A stretch of 19,354 nucleotides of DNA, taken from positions 1 to 19,354 of the forward strand of contig DNNE01000196.1 of the NCBI GenBank assembly GCA_003487805.1. Reading direction: 5' to 3'. The position numbers and the translations under genes are program-made. Shown here in pieces: positions 12,647 to 18,470 of this stretch (position 1 is the first letter of the stretch; each line of letters begins with the position of its first letter). Source of the DNA: Blastocatellia bacterium (GTDB lineage Bacteria > Acidobacteriota > Blastocatellia > Pyrinomonadales > Pyrinomonadaceae). Below the pieces are notes generated by a model. That model did not search any database. It was not told where the DNA came from and saw nothing but the letters and a program-made list of their open reading frames with translations.

Positions 12647-13552
12647 ATGCAATCACGAATCTATAAACATCTCGCCGCTACGCGGCTTAAGAAATCGACC
12701 ATCGCTGCGATTGTTCTTACGATTCTATCTTTGCCGTTGACCGGCATGCGCAATTCATCGCTTGCCCAGGATCAATCACATCCAAACTACGAAGTCTACG
12801 CGCTCAGCTATGGCGTCTATCCGAACTTTCCCGTGTCCGCGCTCATGGCCGGCGCCGATAAAGATCGCAAAATCAATCTGCAGATGATGATCTGGTTGGT
12901 TAAAGGTCCCGGCGGAAAAAACATTCTTGTCGATACGGGCTGTTATCACGAGAACGTCGTGAAGGGAAAAGGTATTAAAGATCTCATCAAGGCTTCGGAC
13001 GCAATAGCCAAGCTTGGTCTCTCAGCCGCGGATATCACCGACGTCGTAATCACGCACATGCACTGGGATCACGCCGACGGCATGGATCTGTTTCCCAACG
13101 CGAAGATTTGGATCCAGAAAGACGAATACGGCTATTACACCGGCGCGGCGTGGCAGGCGGGCGGAAAGTCCGGAGGCATTGAACCGGATGACGTGCTGAC
13201 GATCGTCAAACTAAACACCGCGCACAAAGTGAACATGGTCGACGGAGATGATCGCGAGATCATCGACGGCATCAAGGTGTACACCGGCGGCCGGCATACT
13301 TTTGCGTCGCAATACGTCAGCGTGCGCACGGCGAGCGGCACGGTCGTGATCGCTTCGGACAACATGTACCTTTACGAGAATCTGGAAAAGCACGCGCCGA
13401 TTGCGCAGACTTTCGACGCTGATTCAAATCTCAAAGCCCAGGATCGAATGAAGCAGATGGCTTCGCGGCTCGATTTGATTGTGCCGGGACATGACCCGAT
13501 GGTGTTTGTGAAGTTTCCGAAGCCCGGGAATGGAGTGGCGCGGATTCAATGA
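12647..13552 (+). CDS. Exported metallo-beta-lactamase-fold hydrolase, lactonase-like
   Basis: The 301-residue protein has the MBL metal motif H-x-H-x-D-H: His137, His139, Asp141, His142 in THMHWDHADG. It also has GGRHT (third metal His), ASDNMYLYEN (bridging Asp) and PGHDP near the end. The layout resembles the N-acyl-homoserine lactonase-like branch (AiiB/AttM type), which opens lactone rings, but many relatives act on other lactones or esters. The N-terminus (about residues 1-40, TIAAIVLTILSLPLTG... ending SLAQ) is a likely signal peptide, so export is expected; typical AHL lactonases are cytoplasmic. A purine-rich GAGAGA precedes the ATG at 12647. It is convergent with yidC. Quorum quenching is only one option: no luxI or luxR gene is in the window. 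Confidence 0.9.
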   Translation: MQSRIYKHLAATRLKKSTIAAIVLTILSLPLTGMRNSSLAQDQSHPNYEVYALSYGVYPNFPVSALMAGADKDRKINLQMMIWLVKGPGGKNILVDTGCYHENVVKGKGIKDLIKASDAIAKLGLSAADITDVVITHMHWDHADGMDLFPNAKIWIQKDEYGYYTGAAWQAGGKSGGIEPDDVLTIVKLNTAHKVNMVDGDDREIIDGIKVYTGGRHTFASQYVSVRTASGTVVIASDNMYLYENLEKHAPIAQTFDADSNLKAQDRMKQMASRLDLIVPGHDPMVFVKFPKPGNGVARIQ

Positions 13553-13563
13553 ACGGGAGGTAG

Positions 13564-13640
13564 ACAGGATTTACAAGATTCACAAAATTAAGAATTACGG
13601 GTGATGCGTTTCTTTATCTTGTTAATCCTGTAAATCCTGT
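13564..13640. repeat. Inverted repeat at convergent junction, possible bidirectional terminator
   Basis: Arms 13564-13585 (begin ACAGGATTTACAAGATT) and 13619-13640 pair at 20 of 22 positions. It fills almost all of the 96-bp gap between the convergent stops of the MBL gene (13552) and yidC (13649). The long stem would end transcription from either side. Confidence 0.82.
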
Positions 13641-13648
13641 TGATTTCT

Positions 13649-15577
13649 TCAAGCCTCTGCCGGATTCAATTTCTTTGGCGGCTTTTTCTTCGCAGTTTTC
13701 TCATCAGGCGGCGGGGTTTCTTCCTTCGTCAATTTATTAATCAGAAACTGCTGAATGAAACCGACGATATTGCCGACCAGCCAGTAAAGCAGCAGCCCTG
13801 CCGGCGCACTCCACAAAATGTAAAGCATGAAGAGCGGCATACCGATCGCCATCATCTTTCGCTGCAGCGGATCGGCTGAGGGCTGCGGTGTCAGTAACTG
13901 CAAAACGATCATTGAACCCGCAAAGAGAATCGGCAGCACGCGCAGGAAATAAAGAAAGTAAGGTTCCGGTCCCGACAGATCCGGAATCCACAAAAACGAC
14001 GCCTGGCGAAAATCGATCGAGATCGTAATCGCGCTGTAGAGCGCAAACAGAAACGGCATCTGAATCAGCAAAGGCAAACATCCGCCCAGCGGGTTTGCTT
14101 CCTTCATCAGACGCAGTTGCTCCATCTGCAACTCTTTCATGCGCGGATCGCTCTGCTTCATTCCTTTCAACGTCGCCTGCAGCTCTTTCATGCGCGGCGC
14201 GTACTTCTGCGCCTTTTTCATCTTGCGCGACGATTGCCACTTGAGCGGGAAGAACAGCGAATAAATAAAAATGGTAAACAGAATGATCGCGATGCCATAG
14301 CTTCCGGTGAGAATTTGAAGTTTTTGGATCGACCAAAGAATTGGGACGGCCAGAAAGCGACGCATGCTGCCGAGGAAACCGTAATTGATGACTTCGCCGA
14401 GATCGACGGCAGACCCGCCCAGCTGTTTGACGTCTCCACTAGCATCGCCCAGCAATCGATGATCTTTAGGGCCGACATAAATCTCGGTCTTTGAACCATC
14501 TGCCGGCACCGGCACGAATCCGGTGACCAGAAATCTCTGCTCAGGTTTGCCGTTAGTCTTGTGTTCGTAAGGAACAGTGCGGTACTCGAGACCCGAAGTT
14601 GGCCGCGCGGGAACGGCCACCATGCTGAAGTAGGTATCGTCCACGCCCGCCCATTGGACTAGACCATCGATCGCGTCACGATCGGCCGGTTTGGTGACTG
14701 GTGCTTTCAGCCCGATCCATTCGAACAATGAACTGAACACGCCGTTGTTGCGACGATCGGCGTGAATCTGAAGTGCGTTGATGCGACTCACGGCGCCGTT
14801 AACCGAGGCGATGCCTTCCGGCGCGTAGAGATAAAAACTGTAATGATCGATGCTTTGATCGCCGATGTTTGGGCCAATCACGATCTTTGCGTCGGGCACC
14901 GGTTGATTGTTGCGCGCGAGTTTCAGTTCAACTTGCGCGACGTATCGATCAGCAAAGAAGGTCAGCCGTTTCGTAGCGTCCAAACCCGTCGCGTCATCGT
15001 GAATGACAAAATCAATTTGTTTCGATCCCGAAGGAACATTGATCGTTTCATCGCCGCTTTCAGCGTTGGGGCCGACTGTTCGATAGTTTCTGTTCGCGAG
15101 CGGGGCATCAATCGCGGCGTCTCCCGTCGTGATCTGGAATGGCCAAAACAGTTGATCGGCCGCGACACCCGGCGGCGGCGTGGAAATTACCTCGAGCGGT
15201 TGCGGGTTGTTCTTGGTCGATGACGCCGCATGAAGATCCCGGCCCGTGTTCTTGTTCTTCTTGATGATCCAACTGGTGGCGACGGCGCCGCGGGTATCAA
15301 AGGTGGCTTCGTATAAAGGCGTCACTATGCGCAGCTTGCGTTGCGGCATACTGTCCGGTGTCGGAGCCGGAGATGCTGCTGCTTGAGCTGGTGCTGGAGT
15401 CGCAGTCGCTACGGCCTGCGCGGTTGGAGAAGCCGAAGGCGATGCAGCTTGCTGCACATTCGCGTTCGCATTCACATTTGGTTGCGCGGGTTTTGGCGGT
15501 GGAAAAAGATAATTCCAAAGAATAAGTACCGCCGCCGAAGCGACTAACGCGAGGATGAATCGTTGCTGCTGTTTCAT
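13649..15577 (-). CDS. yidC: Membrane protein insertase YidC
   Basis: This is a 642-residue insertase of the Gram-negative type. It has an N-terminal membrane anchor (MKQQQRFILALVASAAVLIL), a Pro/Ala/Gln-rich linker, a large periplasmic P1 domain (about 80-380), then the five-helix insertase core from about 400 (SYGIAIILFTIF, QMPFLFALYSAI, ILFAGSMIVLQLL, LYILWSAPAGLLLYW, FIQQFLINKL), ending in a Lys-rich ribosome-facing tail. YidC inserts and folds inner-membrane proteins, alone or with Sec. The start at 15577 is chosen because the 25 residues added by an upstream ATG at 15652 are translated repeat. In the first core helix the position of the conserved groove arginine (E. coli R366) is Tyr439 (TIFIYSLFFPL). 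It is last in rpmH-rnpA-yidD-yidC; the usual jag and mnmE are not next to it. Confidence 0.97.
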   Translation of the reverse strand: MKQQQRFILALVASAAVLILWNYLFPPPKPAQPNVNANANVQQAASPSASPTAQAVATATPAPAQAAASPAPTPDSMPQRKLRIVTPLYEATFDTRGAVATSWIIKKNKNTGRDLHAASSTKNNPQPLEVISTPPPGVAADQLFWPFQITTGDAAIDAPLANRNYRTVGPNAESGDETINVPSGSKQIDFVIHDDATGLDATKRLTFFADRYVAQVELKLARNNQPVPDAKIVIGPNIGDQSIDHYSFYLYAPEGIASVNGAVSRINALQIHADRRNNGVFSSLFEWIGLKAPVTKPADRDAIDGLVQWAGVDDTYFSMVAVPARPTSGLEYRTVPYEHKTNGKPEQRFLVTGFVPVPADGSKTEIYVGPKDHRLLGDASGDVKQLGGSAVDLGEVINYGFLGSMRRFLAVPILWSIQKLQILTGSYGIAIILFTIFIYSLFFPLKWQSSRKMKKAQKYAPRMKELQATLKGMKQSDPRMKELQMEQLRLMKEANPLGGCLPLLIQMPFLFALYSAITISIDFRQASFLWIPDLSGPEPYFLYFLRVLPILFAGSMIVLQLLTPQPSADPLQRKMMAIGMPLFMLYILWSAPAGLLLYWLVGNIVGFIQQFLINKLTKEETPPPDEKTAKKKPPKKLNPAEA

Positions 15578-15588
15578 TTTGGTTCGAC

Positions 15589-15644
15589 TGGAGCGCAACC
15601 GTCTCGGTTGCCGATGGTGGGCAAGCGAGGACGCTTGCGCTCCA
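15589..15644. repeat. Inverted repeat between yidD and yidC
   Basis: Arms 15589-15612 (TGGAGCGCAACCGTCTCGG...) and 15620-15644 pair with a few mismatches around a 7-base loop. The right arm shares GCGAGGACGCTTGCGCTCCA with 7681-7700. It lies in the yidD-yidC gap and produces a false N-terminal extension of YidC when read from the ATG at 15652. Confidence 0.88.
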
Positions 15645-15653
15645 ATCTCCAAA

Positions 15654-15863
15654 TCACTTCACCGGATCATGTCCGCCCGCACAAAATGGCTGGCATCGAA
15701 GCAAGCGCCAAATTGCCATTCCGCTGCCGCGCACAGCGCCGTGTCGTTCAATTGCTTCGCGCGCATATTCAGAACAAGTCGGAACAAAGCGGCAAGACGG
15801 CGGCAACCAGGGCGAGATTACTGCTTTGTAAAACTTCAAAAGCGAAATCAAAATAAACCGCAT
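15654..15863 (-). CDS. yidD: Membrane protein insertion efficiency factor YidD
   Basis: The 69-residue product has the full YidD signature: ISPWLPPSCRFVPTCSEYA, then AIERHGAVRG, RLLRCQPFCAGGHDPVK. The three family cysteines (CRFVPTC and LLRC) are present, with one more in PFC. YidD is a small amphipathic membrane-associated protein that helps YidC-dependent insertion. Its position between rnpA and yidC is the usual one. The start at 15863 gives the short N-terminal hydrophobic helix MRFILISLLKFYKAV expected for the family. No strong ribosome binding site is visible, because the upstream sequence is the repeat element at 15880-16035. Length and gene order leave little doubt. Confidence 0.96.
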   Translation of the reverse strand: MRFILISLLKFYKAVISPWLPPSCRFVPTCSEYAREAIERHGAVRGSGMAIWRLLRCQPFCAGGHDPVK

Positions 15864-15879
15864 CGCTTACTGCTTTATT

Positions 15880-16035
15880 CCCTCTCCCTTTGGGAGAGGG
15901 TTAGGGTGAGGGCTTACTGCCGCCACCCCATGAAGTTTTTCCTTCTCCCGCACCACGCAAGCCCGAAGAGTAAACAGAAAATTAAGGGTCTTGTGCGCTA
16001 GACCCTCATCCCAGCCCTCTCCCACAGGGAGAGGG
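15880..16035. repeat. Inverted repeat, CCCTCTCCC family, between rnpA and yidD
   Basis: The left arm (15880-15915) and right arm (16003-16035) match the element at 1846-1929, sharing CCCTCTCCC, TTAGGG, the loop words TTACTGC, and GCTAGACCCTC before the right arm. The loop here is much longer than in the other copy (about 90 versus 20-30 bases), as if extra sequence had been inserted. It fills the rnpA-yidD gap of the operon. Confidence 0.9.
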
Positions 16036-16043
16036 AATCAAAA

Positions 16044-16430
16044 TCAACTTCGCCGCTCGTTCCGCGCGACTTGCTCAACGATCCTACGAAACTCGGTAAA
16101 GCGAAGTTCTTCTTTTGACTTAAGCAGAGATCGCTTCGCGTTAATGACCCAATCGTAGTGCTTTTCCAACCCGTTCAGTTCGTCTGCGCTGCGGCGAAAG
16201 AGTTCCCGCAACAAGCGGCGCGCGCGATTTCGATCAACCGATTTTCCCACCGCCTTGGTTGAGGCGGTCACTCCCAACCGGTGATGATCCAATTCGTTCT
16301 TGCGCAAAAAAGCGGCCATCAAACGGCCGTCGTAACGTTGCCCTTCGGCATAAATTTTCTGGAATTCGGCGCGCGCGCTTAAGCGACATCGCTTTGGCAA
16401 CGCGTTACTTCGCTTCACCGGCGTCACCAT
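16044..16430 (-). CDS. rnpA: Ribonuclease P protein component
   Basis: The 128-residue basic protein has the RnpA core: KRCRLSARAEFQKIYAEGQR (central cleft strand and helix), LGVTASTKAVGKSVDRNRARRLLRELFRR (the RNR motif and following helix), and HYDWVINAKRSLL before the final helix (EFRRIVEQVARN). It binds RNase P RNA and helps 5' maturation of pre-tRNAs. Its length and position 20 bp after rpmH are typical. The start at 16430 leaves a normal short N-terminal tail (MVTPVKRSN). There is no clear ribosome binding site, but tight spacing suggests translation follows that of rpmH. A repeat element separates it from yidD. Confidence 0.96.
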   Translation of the reverse strand: MVTPVKRSNALPKRCRLSARAEFQKIYAEGQRYDGRLMAAFLRKNELDHHRLGVTASTKAVGKSVDRNRARRLLRELFRRSADELNGLEKHYDWVINAKRSLLKSKEELRFTEFRRIVEQVARNERRS

Positions 16431-16450
16431 TCAATTAAAAGCCGTCAATT

Positions 16451-16597
16451 TTAGTAATGCGACGGGGTCAGTCGTTTGCGGCCTTTGGCCCGGCGGCGCT
16501 TGAGCACCAACCGGCCATTCTTGGTCGCCATGCGGGCGCGGAAACCGTGCGTCTTGGCGCGGCGGCGATTGTTAGGTTGAAAGGTTCGCTTCGGCAT
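16451..16597 (-). CDS. rpmH: 50S ribosomal protein L34
   Basis: The short, very basic 48-residue product begins MPKRTFQPNNRRRAKTHGFR, continues ARMATKNGRLVLKRRRAKGR and ends KRLTPSHY. This is the full L34 signature, with an added C-terminal PSHY. L34 sits in the large ribosomal subunit. The ATG at 16597 has GGAG (minus strand, complementary to 16610-16613) a little over ten bases upstream. It is the first gene of rpmH-rnpA-yidD-yidC, and a good promoter lies upstream at 16631-16659. In many bacteria rpmH is next to dnaA and the origin; here its neighbour is an ATP synthase operon. No DnaA-box word TTATNCACA is seen in the gap. Confidence 0.98.
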   Translation of the reverse strand: MPKRTFQPNNRRRAKTHGFRARMATKNGRLVLKRRRAKGRKRLTPSHY

Positions 16598-16630
16598 AGT
16601 TAAGAATTCTCCACTTCAAGGAAAAGACCT

Positions 16631-16659
16631 AGCCTAATGGCCCACGAATATGATGTCAA
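16631..16659 (-). promoter_or_regulatory. Sigma-70-like promoter for rpmH operon
   Basis: On the minus strand the perfect -35 word TTGACA (16654-16659) is followed by a 17-base spacer and TAGGCT (16631-16636) as -10. Spacing is ideal, and it lies about 34 bp upstream of the rpmH ATG, leaving a short leader. The -35 word is exact and the -10 word moderate. Confidence 0.6.
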
Positions 16660-16677
16660 GGCAGGAGCAAAGCGTGC

Positions 16678-16706
16678 TTGACGCGTCGCAAAATCGCATG
16701 TTAGCC
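16678..16706 (+). promoter_or_regulatory. Candidate promoter for the atp operon
   Basis: TTGACG (16678-16683), a 17-base spacer and TTAGCC (16701-16706) lie divergent to the rpmH promoter, with the two -35 words 18 bp apart. An alternative -10 is TATAAC around 16742-16747 with a poor -35. The -10 match is weak, so this is a tentative call. Confidence 0.35.
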
Positions 16707-16749
16707 TTCAAAGCTCTTGGCGCACATGCAGTTGGGCACTGTATAACTG

Positions 16750-16809
16750 AAGACTTTGATCAGTCTTTCAATGAAGCCGAAACTTCAGATCAGCAGTTCG
16801 GGATCTGAA
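16750..16809 (+). promoter_or_regulatory. Two hairpins in the atp operon leader
   Basis: AAGACT-TTGATC-AGTCTT (16750-16767) and TTCAGATC/GATCTGAA with a 10-base loop (16784-16791/16802-16809) are perfect stems in the leader. The second ends 22 bases before the first atp start codon, where no Shine-Dalgarno is visible. They could affect translation or mRNA stability. No known riboswitch is recognised. Confidence 0.45.
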
Positions 16810-16831
16810 TCAAATCCCAGCTAAACAACTT

Positions 16832-17311
16832 ATGCCTTTCGCGCTCGGCTTTGCCGAAAACTCAATTCAACTTGTGCCTGACGGCACACTGATTCTGCAT
16901 GTCATCATCATCCTGGTGATGATCTACGTGCTTAACACGACGCTTTACCAACCCATCAATCGGATACTGGAATCGCGCGAGAAGCGCACGCGCGGCCGTC
17001 TGACTGAGGCGCAGGAGATCATGCAAAGCGTCAGTGAAAAGATCAGCGAGTACGAACGATCTTTACGACAAGCGCGCGCCGAAGCCTATGCGCAAACGGA
17101 AGCGCAACGCGCCGCGGCAATGAAGGAACGGCAGCAGAATGTGAACGAGATGCGCGCGCAGTTGGCGCAAACAATCGCGCAGGAAAAGAAAACCATTGAG
17201 CAGCAAGCCGGCGAGGCACGCGTCACCCTCGAAGTCGAGTCGCGCCGCCTTGCGCGCGAGATTGGCAGCCGCGTGCTGAACCGTCCGCTCAGCGACGCAG
17301 GAATGAATTGA
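16832..17311 (+). CDS. ATP synthase b'-like subunit
   Basis: The 159-residue protein has one membrane helix near the N-terminus (about 18-36, LILHVIIILVMIYVL), followed by YQPINRILESREKRTRGRL, the usual junction of b-type subunits, and then a long charged coiled coil (EAQEIMQSVSEKI... EAYAQTEAQRAAAMKERQQ) to residue 150. It forms part of the peripheral stalk that links Fo to the F1 head. It is the first of two b-type genes, and this place in the operon suggests b' (called atpF' or atpX in other groups). The last residues (GSRVLNRPLSDAGMN) end near delta contacts. No Shine-Dalgarno precedes the ATG. The next gene begins 4 bp after its stop codon, so the two should be made together, fitting a b/b' heterodimer. 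Confidence 0.9.
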   Translation: MPFALGFAENSIQLVPDGTLILHVIIILVMIYVLNTTLYQPINRILESREKRTRGRLTEAQEIMQSVSEKISEYERSLRQARAEAYAQTEAQRAAAMKERQQNVNEMRAQLAQTIAQEKKTIEQQAGEARVTLEVESRRLAREIGSRVLNRPLSDAGMN

Positions 17312-17315
17312 GTCA

Positions 17316-17852
17316 ATGTTTGGGATGAATTTCATTTTCGCTTTTTTTGAAGACCCGAAGTGGTGGGACTACCCGGGCTTTGAACTTTGGAAGTTCGTCA
17401 ACCTGGCGATCTTTGTGACCGTGCTGGTTGTCGCTTTGCGAAAGTTCTTTGGGGTGCCGGAAATGTTCCGCAACCGAAAGGAAACCATCAGGGCTGAACT
17501 GGAGAAGGCGCGCACCGAGCGCGACGCGGCGCTGGCCAAGCTGAAAGAAGTCGAAGAACGTTTAGCCAGTTTGGATAGCCAGGTTGCTACGATCAAAGAA
17601 CGATCAATGACTGAAGCTCGCGAAGAGCGTGAGCGGATCGCACATTCGACTCAGGATGAGATTGCCAAGCTGACGGCGCAGGCGCAACGAGAGATTGAGA
17701 ACGCCGGCGCGGTTGCCAAAACGGATTTGCGCCGCTTCACTGCCGAACAAAGCGTGCGACTGGCAGAGGAGATGATCAAGCGCGACCTCCGGCCGGATGA
17801 TGATGCGCGGCTCTTGAAACGCGGCATTGAAGAAATGGGGGCCACCCGATGA
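17316..17852 (+). CDS. atpF: ATP synthase subunit b
   Basis: The 178-residue protein has the words FFEDPKWWDYPGFELWKFVN before its single membrane helix (about 24-44, NLAIFVTVLVVALRKFFG). A long coiled coil follows (RKETIRAELEKARTERDAAL... EEVEERL-type heptads) with a C-terminal helix containing LAEEMIKRDLRPDD. It is the second peripheral-stalk b subunit and dimerises with the product of the gene before it. The PGFELWKF word is typical of b in Acidobacteriota. ATG 17316 is listed; ATG 17325 is an alternative start three residues later. The stop codon overlaps the start of atpH (ATGA), indicating translational coupling. Confidence 0.93.
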   Translation: MFGMNFIFAFFEDPKWWDYPGFELWKFVNLAIFVTVLVVALRKFFGVPEMFRNRKETIRAELEKARTERDAALAKLKEVEERLASLDSQVATIKERSMTEAREERERIAHSTQDEIAKLTAQAQREIENAGAVAKTDLRRFTAEQSVRLAEEMIKRDLRPDDDARLLKRGIEEMGATR

Positions 17853-18388
17853 GCGTACAAGCTGTTGCCCGGCGTTATGCTTCGGCGCTGGCCGATGTTG
17901 TTTTGGATGGCAATGAAGCACGGGAAGTTCAGAGTGAACTAAAGATTTGGGATGAGATGCTGCAATCCAACCCGAATCTGAGAGAAGTGTTTGCCAACCC
18001 CACGGTGGCTCTGGATAAGAAGCGAGCCGTCTTGAATCGGCTGATAGAAATGGCCAAGCCGCGTCCCACGACTGCGAATTTCTTAAAGGTTTTGCTGCAA
18101 AATCAGCGACTGACAGAGCTCGGTGAGATCAATCGAAAGTTCGCGCAAGTCCTCGATGAACGCGCCGGAGTCGTGGCCGCCACGGTGACCACGGCACGCC
18201 CCGTAGCCGGTGCGGCCCATGAACAACTGCGCGGAACGTTAGCCGCCCTGACCGGCAAACAGGTTCGCATCGACTTCGTTACTGATCCGGAATTGATCGG
18301 CGGCGTGGTGACGCGAATCGGATCAACTGTGTACGACGGATCGGTGCGCAGTCAGTTGCAGCAAGTTAAGGAAAAGATGATCGGCTAG
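17849..18388 (+). CDS. atpH: ATP synthase subunit delta
   Basis: The 179-residue product matches the delta/OSCP subunit: an N-terminal six-helix domain (AVARRYASALADVVLDGNEA, LREVFANPTVALDKKRAVL, TANFLKVLLQNQRLTEL) and a C-terminal domain with the word VTDPELIGGVVTRIGSTVYD followed by GSVRSQLQQVKEKM. Delta sits on top of F1 and joins it to the b/b' stalk. Its order after the two b genes and before alpha is the classical one. The ATG overlaps the stop codon of atpF. The gap to atpA is longer than the others in this operon and holds a repeat. Confidence 0.95.
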   Translation: MSVQAVARRYASALADVVLDGNEAREVQSELKIWDEMLQSNPNLREVFANPTVALDKKRAVLNRLIEMAKPRPTTANFLKVLLQNQRLTELGEINRKFAQVLDERAGVVAATVTTARPVAGAAHEQLRGTLAALTGKQVRIDFVTDPELIGGVVTRIGSTVYDGSVRSQLQQVKEKMIG

Positions 18389-18390
18389 AC

Positions 18391-18465
18391 ATTGCCAATT
18401 GCCAATTTTCGATTGCCGATTGAAAACAAATTCAAATCGGCAATTGGCAATCGCAAATCGGAAAT
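18391..18465. repeat. Imperfect inverted repeat in atpH-atpA gap
   Basis: ATTGCCAATTGCCAATTTTC and the following GATTGCCGATTGAA face TTCAAATCGGCAATTGGCAA, giving an imperfect stem around a short A-rich loop. This is the ATTGCCAATCGG-type repeat found in many environmental genomes. It reaches to within a few bases of the atpA start at 18471, so the atpA ribosome binding site (GGAAA) is at its edge. Confidence 0.85.
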
Positions 18466-18470
18466 GAATC

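Noticed and set aside
15578..15652. N-terminal extension of YidC from an upstream ATG
   Set aside because: The extra 25 residues are translation of an inverted repeat, and the known N-terminal anchor starts at the Met at 15577.
16598..16831. Replication origin next to rpmH
   Set aside because: No DnaA-box words (TTATNCACA) or AT-rich unwinding region were seen, and dnaA is absent; the gap is better explained as a divergent promoter region.
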